Below are positions 10,301-18,083 of a stretch of DNA of 64,000 nt, in pieces. Both the position numbers and the translations under genes were made by a program. The stretch's first letter is position 1. Each line of letters starts with the position of its first letter. Source of the DNA: Bacteroidales bacterium (lineage in GTDB: Bacteria > Bacteroidota > Bacteroidia > Bacteroidales > Bacteroidaceae); NCBI GenBank assembly GCA_015060835.1, contig SUXT01000003.1, positions 1 through 64,000 on the forward strand, read 5' to 3'. A model generated the notes under the pieces. It did not search any database, was not told where the DNA came from, and was given only the letters and a program-made list of their open reading frames with translations.

Positions 10301-11886
10301 TTTCCCACACAGCCATCATGCTGGGCGACACAATACAGCTCATCGACAAGAGCCGCTACAACCCCGAATCTTGGCAATGGGAACTCAATAATGGCAGTCG
10401 CATATTGCAGATAGACGAACAATCGCCCTACATTGAGCCGGTAGCACCCGGTATTTACGATATCAGCCTCACAGTAAACAACAAGTTGGGCAACAAGACA
10501 TACACCCATAACAAATACCTCATTGTAAGCAACGACAACCCCGGCACCAGCCTCAACTTCGGCGGCACCGAGCGCCTACAGCTCGCATGCCCCTTCACCG
10601 AGGAACAGAGTGCCCTCACACTCGACTGGTGGATGCGCCCCATGCAATATCAAGGCAGCATGAACCTCACATCCACACAGGGAGAGTTCTCGACTTCAGT
10701 AGACGCCAATGGCTCGCTTACAGTGAAGATAGGTACAAAGAGTGCCTCATCCGACAACAACTACATCATCTGCAACGAATGGCACCACTATGCCATAGTT
10801 TACAACGCAGGAGAGATACAGTTCTTACGCGACGCACACCACATATCCACAGTATCAGGCAAACTTCCCGCTACAATACCCGCACTCGGAACAGTAAACA
10901 TGGGCAGTGAGTACACCTGCTTCCGTGGTCAGATAGACGAAGTACGCCTTTGGGGTTCGGCACTCAGCAAAGAGAAGATTTCAGTCTACGGCAACAAGCA
11001 CATAAGCAACGTGCAGGCTGCACAGGAAGAGGATATGCTGTTGCTCTACTACGACTTCAACCAGAGCGGCGGTAATGTAATCGACCGCACCGGTGGCGGC
11101 TGCAACGCCGAGCGCATAGGCTTCGGCCCCGACGGCGACGCATGGGGTTCAGCACTCGGAGTCTTCACACTCGACACAGAAGCGCTCCTTTACGGCGATG
11201 TTTCGGCCGAATTCCTCACAAACTATAAGCATCCTTACATCAAAGGCTCAGGCACTGTCAACCCCAACAACAGAACCCGATTCCTCCGTCTGGCAATGCG
11301 CACAGCAAAATCGGCATGGCAGGATGCCAACGCCAAAAGCAATGGCAAGATTGTTACAGGTGCACACATCGACACCGACCATAACAGCGACATAACCTTC
11401 GAGACATATTGGAACGGCTTTGCAACTCCGCTGCTCGACTATCGCTTATGGCAACCCGTAACACTCCCTGCCGGCAACTACACCTTCAGCGTTACATTCG
11501 GCGATGGCAGCGATGCCCAGACCAGCCGCCTTGTAGCATGCAAGGGTAAGACAATGATAAGCGATGCCGACTGCGAGAGCGAGGCCATTGCATGGAGCCT
11601 GCTCACCTCAGGCGTCATCAACTTCACCCTCGACGAAGAGACAGAAGTTTCACTCGGTATCATTGTCAACCTCACCGGTCAGGCAAGCTTCAGTATAAAT
11701 GCCTTCAAGCTTGAGGGTTCTACAATCGAGCCCATCAACTCTTTACCGAAGCCCACAGGTATCGAAGACATTGTTGCTCCCGAATATTCTAAAGAGCAGG
11801 GCATCTACGACATCCACGGTCGCCGCCTGCACGGAATACAGAAGGGTATCAACATCATCAATGGCAAGAAGATACTGAAGAAGTAA
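7381..11886 (+). CDS. Secreted papain-like (C1) cysteine peptidase with LamG and PKD domains
   Basis: A 1501-residue exported protein with a clear signal peptide (cut near ATAQ, residue 20). The start at 7381 is chosen because the frame extending upstream to 7216 would bury that signal. A C1-family peptidase domain (about 60-340) shows oxyanion Q88, nucleophile C93 in GGSCGSA, H264 in NHAVTICGYDD and N300 in ANSWGNGW. A LamG/concanavalin-like domain (about 580-760) follows, ending with an EIRIWNRALTNDEI signature. PKD-like beta domains (about 800-1050) come next, then a second LamG domain (about 1060-1220) and a further beta domain. The last 40 residues (TGIED... to GKKILKK) resemble Bacteroidota C-terminal sorting tails. 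Target protein is unknown; mucin or other host glycoprotein is plausible. Confidence 0.85.
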   Translation: MKKILLMALCLVSALFATAQIEDYTLPDGKVIKVDRSVFPDFKYDETPKPQPAEYVARRKARAKQGKIKLPPYVYNGESKYFPPIFNQDGGSCGSAQSIGYMFTHEMCCYRDLDASQPENQYPTHFTWLLAYQPVTAEGLVQTVGVPNVPTYGGRTYSRLFGAQTHDDPDYGWMQGYDKWYSAMWNKVAHDITFAPTNTAEGQRELKEWLYNHSGDETMHGGGVAGIGVAAYGTWGSIPTTDANKAAGVNGKKYVKAWGDVYNHAVTICGYDDRIEFDLDGDGNIGEVAENEVGAWIIANSWGNGWENKGFIYCPYKYCYAVGKNSMVWTPGAHIIRKDYRPLRTIKLLMDYTHRSEISLSAGVSEDLNATKPDISVGFDHFLNHGNTLGANPAPEVPMLGRWADGMHHEPMEFGYDLTDLTAKADRTKPLKYFFIVRTKEGSIGKGHIHKASIINYEIENEGLEIPFAETNVEIVDSVRETIISVIVPGEQFYPATNLTLNNGKLSWDAPRTSSLTLTGYNIYDKETIIAQLSAEEKEFTVDNTAEGPFTVKAIYQAGKYKMESTPSNKAVLMKELPSHDTNKVTMFYRGGLTVPNVFPKSVDKATIEFCILSTNNANYSHQIGPGWGKFLFHNNSNGTLTVGWDNNKENRLDISNIFASTTKWYHIAIVIDSNILTLYVNGIKRGQLNSSTCSGLSGFGDLEFGRTGDNQCWDGGIDEIRIWNRALTNDEIRQNMRTPIVKPAMQNDLLVYIPMETINVNGKILLRDWAGGKHAIPHSIGTWETREDEGIFSTKPRKPTLTIVDEDSTHLEGLPFNLKAIAALSATDWTWSAPGSTTPEAQGTSPTFKYPEAGTYTVTCTTIFATGDTLTASKDVNIVKGKAPVAAFDILDDTLPAGDRFSFINRSEGDACVYSWSMPGADIEEIGGTNATALYPTFGTFAVTLTATNSFGSSSVTHEVTVEESAPEARFDISHTAIMLGDTIQLIDKSRYNPESWQWELNNGSRILQIDEQSPYIEPVAPGIYDISLTVNNKLGNKTYTHNKYLIVSNDNPGTSLNFGGTERLQLACPFTEEQSALTLDWWMRPMQYQGSMNLTSTQGEFSTSVDANGSLTVKIGTKSASSDNNYIICNEWHHYAIVYNAGEIQFLRDAHHISTVSGKLPATIPALGTVNMGSEYTCFRGQIDEVRLWGSALSKEKISVYGNKHISNVQAAQEEDMLLLYYDFNQSGGNVIDRTGGGCNAERIGFGPDGDAWGSALGVFTLDTEALLYGDVSAEFLTNYKHPYIKGSGTVNPNNRTRFLRLAMRTAKSAWQDANAKSNGKIVTGAHIDTDHNSDITFETYWNGFATPLLDYRLWQPVTLPAGNYTFSVTFGDGSDAQTSRLVACKGKTMISDADCESEAIAWSLLTSGVINFTLDEETEVSLGIIVNLTGQASFSINAFKLEGSTIEPINSLPKPTGIEDIVAPEYSKEQGIYDIHGRRLHGIQKGINIINGKKILKK

Positions 11887-11906
11887 CAATCGAAGCATTC
11901 ATTCAT

Positions 11907-11938
11907 AAAAAATAGAGGGCGCATGCCCTCTATTTTTT
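11907..11938. terminator. Hairpin terminator
   Basis: A 14-bp perfect stem (AAAAAATAGAGGGC with GCCCTCTATTTTTT) has a 4-base loop and a T-run, placed 20 bases after the peptidase stop. Confidence 0.85.
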
Positions 11939-12040
11939 ATTATTAGTGTCGACAGCAATATTTTCTTTTAGCATGCCCTCTTGCATATATCAACAATTTT
12001 AACGAATATTGCAGAAGAACTACAATCATCGCACAGACCT

Positions 12041-13606
12041 ATGAAAAACCACAAGATAAAATACCTGCTGCCCATGCTTGCAGCCCCCCTTGCAGCACAT
12101 CTTGCCACCCCCGAAACAGCGCAGGCTCAGGAGAGAGCCCGCCGCCCCAACGTAGTGCTCATATATGCCGACGACTTGGGATACGGCGACCTTTCGTGCT
12201 ACGGAGCAAAGAATGTCTCCACGCCCAACGTGGACGCGCTTGCCGCAAATGGACTGCGCTTCACCAACGCCCACTCGGTAGCCTCCACAAGCACACCCTC
12301 GCGTTACTCGCTGCTGACGGGCGAATATCCGTGGCGCAAGCGAGGAACCGATGTTGCGGCAGGCGACGCGGCAATGATAATCTCCCCCGAACAGTACACC
12401 GTCGCCGATATGTTCAAGGAGGCCGGATACACCACCGCCGCCTTCGGCAAATGGCATTTGGGACTCGGCGCAGAGAGTGGCAAGCAGGACTGGAACAAAC
12501 CGCTGCCGGTAGGACTCGCCGACATAGGCTTCGACCACTCCTACATAATGGCAGCCACAGCTGACCGCGTACCCTGCGTGTTCATAGAGAACGGCAAAGT
12601 AGCCAACTACGATGCCTCGGCACCGATATATGTGAGCTACAGCAAAAATTTCGAAGGCGAACCGACCGGCAAGGATAATCCCGAACTGCTCTACAACCTG
12701 AAGCACTCGCACGGGCACAATATGTCCATCGTCAACGGGATAGGGCGCATAGGCTACATGAAGGGCGGTGGTAAGGCATTATGGAAGGACGAGAATATAG
12801 CCGACTCGATAACGGCCCACGCAATAGAATTTCTGAAAGAGAAGAGCGACACACCCTTCTTCGTCTACTTCGCCACAAACGATGTTCACGTACCACGCTT
12901 CCCCCACCCGCGTTTCCGCGGCAAGACGGGCATGGGGCACCGCGGCGATGCAATTGCGCAATTCGACTGGTGTGTGGGAGAGATTGTAAAGACACTCAAA
13001 GAATTGGGCATTTACGAAAATACACTCATAATCCTTACCTCGGACAACGGCCCGGTTATTGATGACGGATACGACGACCGCGCCGAAGAGTTGCTCGGCG
13101 GACACGACCCTATGGGTGGGCTGCGCGGCGGCAAATACAGCTGTTTCGAAGCCGGCACGCGGGTGCCATTCATAGTACATTGGCCGGCAAGGATAAAGAA
13201 GGCAAAAGAGAGGAAAGCGCTTGTCTCGCAGATAGACTTCCTCGATGTAATGGCATCTGTCATCGGCAGAGGAAACGAAGAAAACCTTTCGCCCGATGGG
13301 CTAAAGAGCCAAGCGCAAGCATGGATGGGCAGCGACAACAAAGGGCGGGAAATACTCTTCCAGATGGCAGCAAACCGCAACATTTCGGTACGAAGCGGAA
13401 AATGGAAATACATACCCCCATGCAAAGGAGCGCCAATGATAACATGGGGACCGAAAATTGAGACAGGATACTCCGTCGAGCCACAGCTCTACCGCGACAA
13501 GGATGAAAGAGTGAACAGAGCTGCCAAAAATTCCGAAAAGGTGGAGCGCTTGCAAAAAGCGGTTGAGTACATACGCACCACTCCCACAAACAGGGAGGTG
13601 GAATGA
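12041..13606 (+). CDS. Periplasmic S1-type sulfatase (serine-type)
   Basis: The 521-residue arylsulfatase-superfamily enzyme carries a signal peptide ending near AQAQ (residue 30). It hydrolyses sulfate esters, probably on sugars. Calcium ligands are seen in YADDLGYGD, and the formylglycine site is S84-T-P-S-R88 followed by YSLLTG. Serine at this position implies activation by an anaerobic (anSME-type) maturase, which is not encoded here. GKWHLG and the C-terminal TSDNGP motifs are also present. The start at 12041 gives the signal peptide; an upstream in-frame ATG at 11981 does not. It follows the peptidase gene behind a terminator, so it is probably transcribed separately. Mucin or glycosaminoglycan sulfate are likely substrates given the neighbours. 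Confidence 0.9.
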   Translation: MKNHKIKYLLPMLAAPLAAHLATPETAQAQERARRPNVVLIYADDLGYGDLSCYGAKNVSTPNVDALAANGLRFTNAHSVASTSTPSRYSLLTGEYPWRKRGTDVAAGDAAMIISPEQYTVADMFKEAGYTTAAFGKWHLGLGAESGKQDWNKPLPVGLADIGFDHSYIMAATADRVPCVFIENGKVANYDASAPIYVSYSKNFEGEPTGKDNPELLYNLKHSHGHNMSIVNGIGRIGYMKGGGKALWKDENIADSITAHAIEFLKEKSDTPFFVYFATNDVHVPRFPHPRFRGKTGMGHRGDAIAQFDWCVGEIVKTLKELGIYENTLIILTSDNGPVIDDGYDDRAEELLGGHDPMGGLRGGKYSCFEAGTRVPFIVHWPARIKKAKERKALVSQIDFLDVMASVIGRGNEENLSPDGLKSQAQAWMGSDNKGREILFQMAANRNISVRSGKWKYIPPCKGAPMITWGPKIETGYSVEPQLYRDKDERVNRAAKNSEKVERLQKAVEYIRTTPTNREVE

Positions 13607-13868
13607 AAACACACGCTATATTTCAAATTACTTAGTCTTTGCGAGGCTTAGGCGGAGGAGTTTGACGGTTTTGCCGGTGTATTCAGTCAAACCCCCTCCC
13701 CCGTTCTAAGCCTCACTTTACGTTCGGCACTCCTTTTGGGAGCTAAAGCTCCCGTCGTCGCAAAGCTCGTGCAAACGAGAGCAGAATGTAAACTTGTTTA
13801 TATTCTGCCGAGCGCAGCCGAGCTTCGCATAAGCAAACATTGCTTATTACGCAATGTCCCTCTTATCC
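13607..13868. repeat. Intergenic repeat modules (long hairpin and GTCGTCGC module)
   Basis: 13643-13714 form a long imperfect hairpin: GAGGCTTAG with CTAAGCCTC at the ends, and GGAGGAGTTTGAC facing GTCAAACCCCCTCC. It is followed by CGGCACTCC and GGGAGCTAAAGCTCCCGTCGTCGC. Variants of this module also occur near 13985, 14285 and 45645. No gene is seen. Confidence 0.55.
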
Positions 13869-14420
13869 AAGCTAATCTTTGGACACATCTTTCAGCTTTT
13901 TATGTTTTGCTAATTTCTTTAAAATAAGAAACTTAAAAAAGCTGTCCCTCTTGAAGGGGGGCAACGCGGAATGGAGCGTTGCTTGCGACGACGGAATATT
14001 TATATTCCCAAAGGAGTGCCGAACGCATGTGAGGTCTTCCTCTTTTTTCCGAGAAAAAAGTTCGGAGGGGGTTCTTAACCTATCGTATTGCAATAAACCG
14101 TACTACGCGAGGAAAACCCCTCCGTCTTCAAAAAACTTTGTTTTTGATTGGCCTCGCAAAGCTCGGCACTCCTTCTATATAACAAAATGCTAAACCGCTG
14201 TGCTATAGAGTTTTTCGTTAAGCATATTCAATGTTCTTTTTTGTTATTTTCTATTCATTTTGAGGCGCCGCAATTCGGTACTTTGGGGAACTAAAGTTCC
14301 CGTCGTCGCAAACATTGCTTATTACGCAATGTCCCCTTTAAGGGCAGGAACTTTTTAGAATAGTTTTTTATCCATTGAAGGATGGGGTTGTACTTTTTAG
14401 GTATAATATCGCATAATCAT
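13869..14420. repeat. Mosaic intergenic repeat, copy B (with extra modules)
   Basis: It matches 6451-6752 at both ends but carries inserted material. A GCGACGACGG...AAAGGAGTGCCGA module lies near 13985-14022, and further modules lie at 14150-14330 with GGGGAACTAAAGTTCCCGTCGTCGC. Repeat-derived open frames here have no recognisable protein features. It separates the sulfatase gene from the glycosidase operon. Confidence 0.7.
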
Positions 14421-14502
14421 ATATTTTCTTGCAAAAAGGTGCAATAAAACGGAGAAACGGAAAGTTTTTATCTTAAAAGCCATTCTATTGCAAAATTTTG
14501 AT

Positions 14503-14510
14503 TATTTTTG
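14503..14510 (+). promoter_or_regulatory. -7 promoter box of the glycosidase operon
   Basis: TATTTTTG lies 58 bases upstream of the first operon gene and is a perfect TAnnTTTG match. No -33 TTTG is found at the usual distance. Confidence 0.4.
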
Positions 14511-14568
14511 CAATATGAAATATTACACCCTGAATTTTAACAAAACAACATAATATTTTCAAAAAAAC

Positions 14569-15930
14569 ATGAAGAACATTTTCCGTCCCCTGACATTTGC
14601 CGCACTTGTTGCAGCATCTGCATGCGCGTTCGCCAACAACGACGCAAAAGAGATTTTCAGCGACGACTTCAACAACAAGTCGGCTTCAATGAAAAGCTGG
14701 ACACTCGACAAATGCCCCAAAGGCGCATCAATCAAATTTGTGAAAGAAGGTCCCGACAAATCGCGTTGCATCAAAATCACAAGCAACGAGCGCGGTGCAC
14801 TGAAGATAACCAAACACATCACAGGTCTCAACCCCAACACATTCTACCGTGTATCGGCAAAGGTAAAGACACAGGATGTAAAAGGCGATTCTGTAGACGG
14901 TCGCTACCTCGAAGGACGCGGAGCTGTTCTCTACCTCGATGTACTCGACAAGAACTCGGACCAGCCCTGGAACGCTTCGAAATTCCTCTATGGCACCAAC
15001 GACTGGCAGGAGGTATACATGGACTTCGTGAGCGACGAGAAGGGTGAGACATACGTAAGCTGCGGTCTCGGCTTCCCCGGCGGCACATACAACGGTGGAA
15101 AGTCTAAGGGTACTGTATGGTACGACGATGTGAAAATCACAGAGACACCCAAAGATGCACTCTACATACGCGAGAGCAAGCACATCAAGCTCGCCATCGA
15201 TCCCAAACATGTAAAAGTAGACGACAAGACAGTGAACGAGTGGCTCCAGTGCCTCGACAAGGCATACGAAGCATACGAGGAACTTCTCGGTTGCGTACCC
15301 TACAACGGACGCAAAATCAGCATACTCACCACTCCCGGTATGGAGGCCGGTTACTGGGCACTCGCAGGGAACCCCATCCTCTGGAACGACAATGTCGATG
15401 TTAAAGGTCTGCTCAACAAGTTCCAGAAGAACAAAGACTGGGGATTCGGTATCCTCCACGAGATTGGTCACACATTCTCTGCCGGCACAGCAAAGGGCGA
15501 CGGCTATGGTTCATGGAACTGGAACGACGAAATCTTCGCCAACTTCCGCATGTCTTATGCACTCGACAAGCACGAGGCTATAATGTCGCAGAACACAACA
15601 TACATGGGCGACAACATAGGTTACTACAAACGTGCCTACAAGAACTGCATCGCCAAAGGCAACCTCGACTCGGGCGACGCCATCCACTACACACTCATGC
15701 GTATAGCAGAAATCTATGGTTGGGATGTTTACAAGAAAGCCTTCCGCGAGCTCTATGCTACACCCGACAGCAAGCTCGGACGCTTCAACAACAACTACGA
15801 GAAATTCCTCTGCCTCATGAAGTATGTATCTAAGGCAGCAAGCGAAATAGCAGGCTACACAGTAGACGTTACACGCACTTGCTACACTCCCAAGGAACTC
15901 GATATGATTAAAGCAGCTTTGACAAAATAA
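14569..15930 (+). CDS. Secreted HExxH metallopeptidase-like protein with carbohydrate-binding-like module
   Basis: A 453-residue exported protein with a signal peptide (cut near AFA, residue 22). Residues about 28-200 look like a beta-sandwich carbohydrate-binding module: an ITGLNPNTFYRVSAKVKT segment, and WYDDVKIT at its end. The C-terminal half (about 205-450) has a zinc site H297-E298-I-G-H301, with a likely third ligand E321 in the NDEIFANF segment. The spacing resembles gluzincins, including the mucin-cleaving M60 group, but the family was not identified with certainty. It is the first gene of an operon with glycosidases and sialate esterases, so a host glycoprotein substrate is likely. 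Confidence 0.65.
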   Translation: MKNIFRPLTFAALVAASACAFANNDAKEIFSDDFNNKSASMKSWTLDKCPKGASIKFVKEGPDKSRCIKITSNERGALKITKHITGLNPNTFYRVSAKVKTQDVKGDSVDGRYLEGRGAVLYLDVLDKNSDQPWNASKFLYGTNDWQEVYMDFVSDEKGETYVSCGLGFPGGTYNGGKSKGTVWYDDVKITETPKDALYIRESKHIKLAIDPKHVKVDDKTVNEWLQCLDKAYEAYEELLGCVPYNGRKISILTTPGMEAGYWALAGNPILWNDNVDVKGLLNKFQKNKDWGFGILHEIGHTFSAGTAKGDGYGSWNWNDEIFANFRMSYALDKHEAIMSQNTTYMGDNIGYYKRAYKNCIAKGNLDSGDAIHYTLMRIAEIYGWDVYKKAFRELYATPDSKLGRFNNNYEKFLCLMKYVSKAASEIAGYTVDVTRTCYTPKELDMIKAALTK

Positions 15931-15952
15931 CAAAACAAAAAATATTCAAGTA

Positions 15953-17995
15953 ATGAGAAAAATTCAGTTGTTAATCGCGTTACTGCTCATGTCGGTAGTA
16001 ACAGTCAGCGCACAGAAACAGTGCTGGACAATCAATCCCGAGACAAACGCCATCGAGATGATTCTCTCAGAGGAGACTCTCCCCTACAGCGATCACATTG
16101 AGATGAGCGGCGAAATGGTATCTTTCGTTACACGCTGGAACGTGGACGCAAAGAAAAACTTCTCACAGGAGCGTTCATTGGTATTCCCCATGCTCCGCAC
16201 AATCCCCAACAACACACACGCCAGCCTCATGTACCGTGTGCAGACCGACATCGTATCTATGCTCGGCATCAACAACCTCGCACCCGTACAGTTGGGTTCG
16301 AAGAAGGTATCTATCAACGGCGCACTCCAGGTAGTGAACCAGTATGGTATCGGCATTGTGAACACAGGTGCTGCCCGCAAGAGAGCTCCCTCTCCCGTTG
16401 TAGAGGTAACAACAACCATCTTCCCCAGCACTACACTTCCCATGATGTGTGAGCTTTACGAGGTGAAGAACATCACAGGCCGCACACTTACAGTTGCAGT
16501 TCCCGAATTCGTACAGAAACTGAAGACAGACCCCGAAAAGGGCGTTGATGGCACATACATCATCCAGTCAGAGGTTTACGGTTCGGGTACATACAAGATT
16601 GAGCCCGGCAAGAGCATCGAGTTCGGTGCAGCATTCCAGGCATACCGCGAGAAGGGCGAGAAGGCTATCACTCCCGACGTAAAGGCTGAGTACGCAAAGC
16701 GTATGGCATACATTGCCAACAGCATCGACGGCGCACTTGTTCTTGAGACACCCGAGAAGGTTATCGACACAGAGTTCCGTTTCTCAAAGATCCGCGCATC
16801 GGAGAGCATCTGCCGCACAAAGGGCGGTCTCATGCACGCTCCCGGTGGTGAGTCTTACTACGCTGCTATCTGGTGCAACGACCAGTCGGAGTATGTAAGC
16901 CCCTTCTTCCCCTACATGGGCTACCAGACAGGTAACGAATCAGCACTCAACTGCTACAAACTCTTCGCTCGCTACATGAACGACGAGTACAAACACATCC
17001 CCAGCTCAATCATTGCCGAAGGTATCGACACATGGGGTGGTGCAGGCGACCGTGGCGACGCTGCCATGAATGCTCACGGTGCAACACGCTACCTTCTTGC
17101 TCGTGGCGACAAAGAGGAGGCTAAGCAGTTGTGGCCCTTCATCAAATGGTGTCTCGAATACACACGCCGTCAGTTGAACGACGCAGGTGTTCCCCGCTCC
17201 GACCACGACGAACTCGAAGGCCGCTTCCCCTCAGGCGAAGCTAACCTCTGCACAGCTACACTCTACTACGACGGTCTTGTAAACGCAGCTTACCTTGCTC
17301 CTCTTGTAGGCGAGCCCAAATTGGCTGCTACTTACAGAAAGCAGGCTGAGGAGCTGAAGAAAAACATCAACAAATACTTCTCGGCAAACGTAAGCGGCTA
17401 CGAGACATACCGTTACTACGACGGCAACACAGTGCTCCGTTCATGGATCTGCATGCCCCTCGTATTCGGCTTCAAAGAGCGCGCACAGGGCACAATCGAC
17501 GCTCTCTACTCAGACAAGCTCTGCACAGTTGACGGTCTTCTCACAGCCGAAGGCGATGTAACATTCTGGGACCGCTCTACACTCTACGCACTCCGCGGTG
17601 TGTATGTTGTAGGTGCAGCAGACAAGGCTACAAAGCAGTTGCTCGACTACTCTAACCGCCGTCTTCTCGGCACACACGTTCCCTACCCCATCGAGGCATG
17701 GCCCGAGGGTTCACAGCGCCACCTTTCGGCTGAGAGCGGTCTCTACTGCCGCATCATCACCGAAGGTCTCTTCGGCATCCACCCCACAAGCTTCAACTCG
17801 TTCAACCTCACAGTGCAGCTCCCCTCTGCATGGAACGAAATGGCACTCCGCCACGTGAAGCTGTTCGGCGGCGACTTCGACATCGAGGTTACACGCAAGT
17901 CAGACACCCGCGCACAGGTTATCATCAAGAACGGCAAGAAAGAGAAGAAATATACCGTTCGCATCGGTGAGACCATCAAGAACATCAAAATCTAA
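15953..17995 (+). CDS. Exported six-hairpin (alpha/alpha)6 glycosidase-like protein
   Basis: This 680-residue protein has a signal peptide (cut after VSA, about residue 20). An N-terminal beta-sandwich region (about 25-270) precedes an all-helical toroid (about 280-640). Segments such as RSDHDELEGRFPSGEANL, DVTFWDRSTLY and PIEAWPEGSQRHLSAESGL resemble six-hairpin glycosidases, where acidic residues in these loops act as catalysts. The exact GH family and sugar cannot be assigned. The gene begins 22 bases after the HExxH protein and precedes GH110, suggesting it acts on the same glycan. Confidence 0.7.
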   Translation: MRKIQLLIALLLMSVVTVSAQKQCWTINPETNAIEMILSEETLPYSDHIEMSGEMVSFVTRWNVDAKKNFSQERSLVFPMLRTIPNNTHASLMYRVQTDIVSMLGINNLAPVQLGSKKVSINGALQVVNQYGIGIVNTGAARKRAPSPVVEVTTTIFPSTTLPMMCELYEVKNITGRTLTVAVPEFVQKLKTDPEKGVDGTYIIQSEVYGSGTYKIEPGKSIEFGAAFQAYREKGEKAITPDVKAEYAKRMAYIANSIDGALVLETPEKVIDTEFRFSKIRASESICRTKGGLMHAPGGESYYAAIWCNDQSEYVSPFFPYMGYQTGNESALNCYKLFARYMNDEYKHIPSSIIAEGIDTWGGAGDRGDAAMNAHGATRYLLARGDKEEAKQLWPFIKWCLEYTRRQLNDAGVPRSDHDELEGRFPSGEANLCTATLYYDGLVNAAYLAPLVGEPKLAATYRKQAEELKKNINKYFSANVSGYETYRYYDGNTVLRSWICMPLVFGFKERAQGTIDALYSDKLCTVDGLLTAEGDVTFWDRSTLYALRGVYVVGAADKATKQLLDYSNRRLLGTHVPYPIEAWPEGSQRHLSAESGLYCRIITEGLFGIHPTSFNSFNLTVQLPSAWNEMALRHVKLFGGDFDIEVTRKSDTRAQVIIKNGKKEKKYTVRIGETIKNIKI

Positions 17996-18011
17996 TATCC
18001 CACACATACAT

Positions 18012-18048
18012 ATCTCCTGCACAGCCACCGATGGCAGTTGCAGGAGAT
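18012..18048 (+). other. Intergenic hairpin inside the operon
   Basis: A 10-bp perfect stem (ATCTCCTGCA with TGCAGGAGAT) sits in the 88-base gap between the glycosidase and GH110 genes. Without a T-run it is more likely an mRNA-processing or stability element than a strong terminator. Confidence 0.4.
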
Positions 18049-18083
18049 TGTAGATATATTAAGAACTATACAACATACAAAAC

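Noticed and set aside
13879-14193. 104-codon frame in the second repeat block
   Set aside because: Same repeat-derived sequence; not conserved in frame between copies.
6300-14420. CRISPR-like repeated sequence
   Set aside because: Repeats are long, palindromic and irregularly spaced, without unique spacers or cas genes.
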